Assembly (NCBI RefSeq): GCF_004359215.1
Contig: NW_027152093.1
Span: 1 to 23,596 of the forward strand
Length of the DNA: 23,596 bases
Source of the DNA: Bremia lactucae
Lineage: Eukaryota; Oomycota; Peronosporomycetes; Peronosporales; Peronosporaceae
Reading direction: 5' to 3'
Under the pieces are notes generated by a model. That model was given only the letters and a program-made list of their open reading frames with translations. It ran no database searches and had not been told where the DNA came from. This document shows positions 22,946-23,596 of this stretch, piece by piece; positions within the stretch are counted from its first letter, which is position 1, and each line of letters begins with the position of its first letter. The position numbers were made by a program, and so were the translations under genes.

Positions 22946-23596
22946 GTCATAAAACGGTGGGTTAAGACGAGAGAGATCAGATATTAATCTCCAAGATGTT
23001 CCATTCCTCGGACTATATTGATGAGGAGTCATCTTGTAATGACTCCGATCTAAAGAGCCCCCGTACCGGGAATGCTAAAATGTACCACCAGGAACGAAGG
23101 ATTGTAAAGATCACTTCAACAGAATGTTAGTCTGCAACTTAGCATTAACCAAAGGAACGGAGACCGCAATTCGTTGCGGTTCGCTCCCGAAAAGAGTCTT
23201 GGTTGCCTGCAAAGGGCAACTTGGTTCGTTGGTCTGCTATGACCAACGAACGGTATATGACCAACGAGCGGTATAAGATCCCGTCGTCACTCATCCAGAC
23301 TTCACAGTTTGGTGACAACAAAAACGAATTCTTCATCGATGCGTTTTTGGCATCGATGTTACACTTGGACGCGTGCTAAGGATGCAACTCCTTTTAGTTT
23401 TACGCTTCGGGAGCATTCATACAGAATGTGCAAATCGTAGGCTGCGAGACCTAGTTTGACAAACTGGTTATGGCATGTGACAGGATTGAAAACAGGTACT
23501 TAGTTGGTGCACCCTATAAGTTGCACCGCTCGTCCAAGTAGGCAGGTTTACCTTGCCTCTCGTGGGGTGTGATTTGCCAAAACATCATCTGACTAG
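22946..23596 (+). pseudogene. Fourth copy of the gypsy antisense ORF, plus strand, cut by window edge
   Basis: Plus-strand blocks in shifting frames: KMFHSSDYIDEESSCNDSDL (about 22996-23055, matching LFDSSNLFGEESSSDD of G3), AKMYHQERR (matching KMHHQER of G2), ESWLPAKGNLVRWSAMTNER, NKNEFFIDAFLAS (23318-23360), ET-stop-FDKLVMACDRIENRYLVGA, PYKLHRSSK and GLPCLSWGVIC. The region upstream of DSSD is missing. Since the ORF is antisense to its element, the parent gypsy would run on the minus strand with pol beyond 23596. No frame stays open for long. Confidence 0.7.
23238..23276 (+). repeat. 17-bp tandem duplication
   Basis: TATGACCAACGAACGG is followed directly by a near copy, TATGACCAACGAGCGG, within the fourth antisense-ORF copy. 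The first unit also forms the right arm of an 11-bp hairpin (23224-23234 with 23241-23251). Neither G2 nor G3 has the duplication. Confidence 0.8.

Noticed and set aside
1..23596. RxLR, Crinkler or other host genes between the elements
   Set aside because: No signal peptide plus effector motif and no uninterrupted ORF outside retroelement or transposase remnants.
1..23596. CRISPR-like array suggested by many short repeats
   Set aside because: The repeats are inverted, not regularly spaced direct repeats with spacers, and the context is eukaryotic retroelements.

Overview
The window looks like a transposon graveyard from an oomycete nuclear genome, most likely a downy mildew or Phytophthora relative (Peronosporaceae). 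That placement is inference from the style of the retroelement proteins (a Ty3/gypsy lineage with a D-C-G protease motif and a chromodomain), a pogo-type transposase and a short GT-AG intron. I see no intact host gene, rRNA, tRNA or CRISPR array. Every coding remnant is broken by stops, frameshifts or deletions.

Layout. 1-2669, minus strand: gypsy element G1 (gag, protease, linker, reverse transcriptase (RT); cut by the window edge). 2795-5157, plus: the 3' end of gypsy element G2 (integrase GPY/F tail, chromodomain, an ORF on the opposite strand, polypurine tract, LTR). 5158-6707, plus: pogo/Tigger-like DDD transposase pseudogene. 6752-7110: LTR-like repeat R1a. 7139-7695: a 557-bp element with 37-bp terminal inverted repeats. 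7785-8168, plus: RT piece of another gypsy lineage (G5). 8169-8540, plus: copia 3' tail and LTR. 8541-10256, plus: copia C1 integrase and RT. 10257-13765, minus: copia C2, still bounded by LTR sequence on both sides. 13766-14981, minus: a different copia, C3. 14982-22005, plus: the most complete element, gypsy G3 (gag C-terminal half, protease, RT, RNase H, integrase, GPY/F, chromodomain, antisense ORF, polypurine tract, LTR). 22015-23596: a scrap of the antisense ORF, a gag N-terminus of a fourth gypsy (G4, minus), LTR-like repeat R1b, and a plus-strand copy of the antisense ORF running off the edge.

Two signals stand out. First, in both G2 and G3 a conserved unidentified ORF lies between the end of pol and the 3' LTR on the strand opposite to gag-pol; polypurine tracts next to the LTRs fix the element orientation. 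Homologous pieces occur twice more, so this is a four-copy, apparently ambisense gypsy family. Second, sequence of this gypsy family (coding, LTR and antisense ORF alike) is packed with short perfect inverted repeats of 8-11 bp arms and 0-11 nt loops, much denser than in the adjacent copia or pogo sequence. Some stems are kept between copies by paired base changes, or keep their arms while the loops differ.

The original division of labour would have been standard: Gag packages the RNA, protease cuts the polyprotein, RT and RNase H copy it, integrase inserts it, and the chromodomain may steer insertion to marked chromatin. Nothing here looks able to move by itself.
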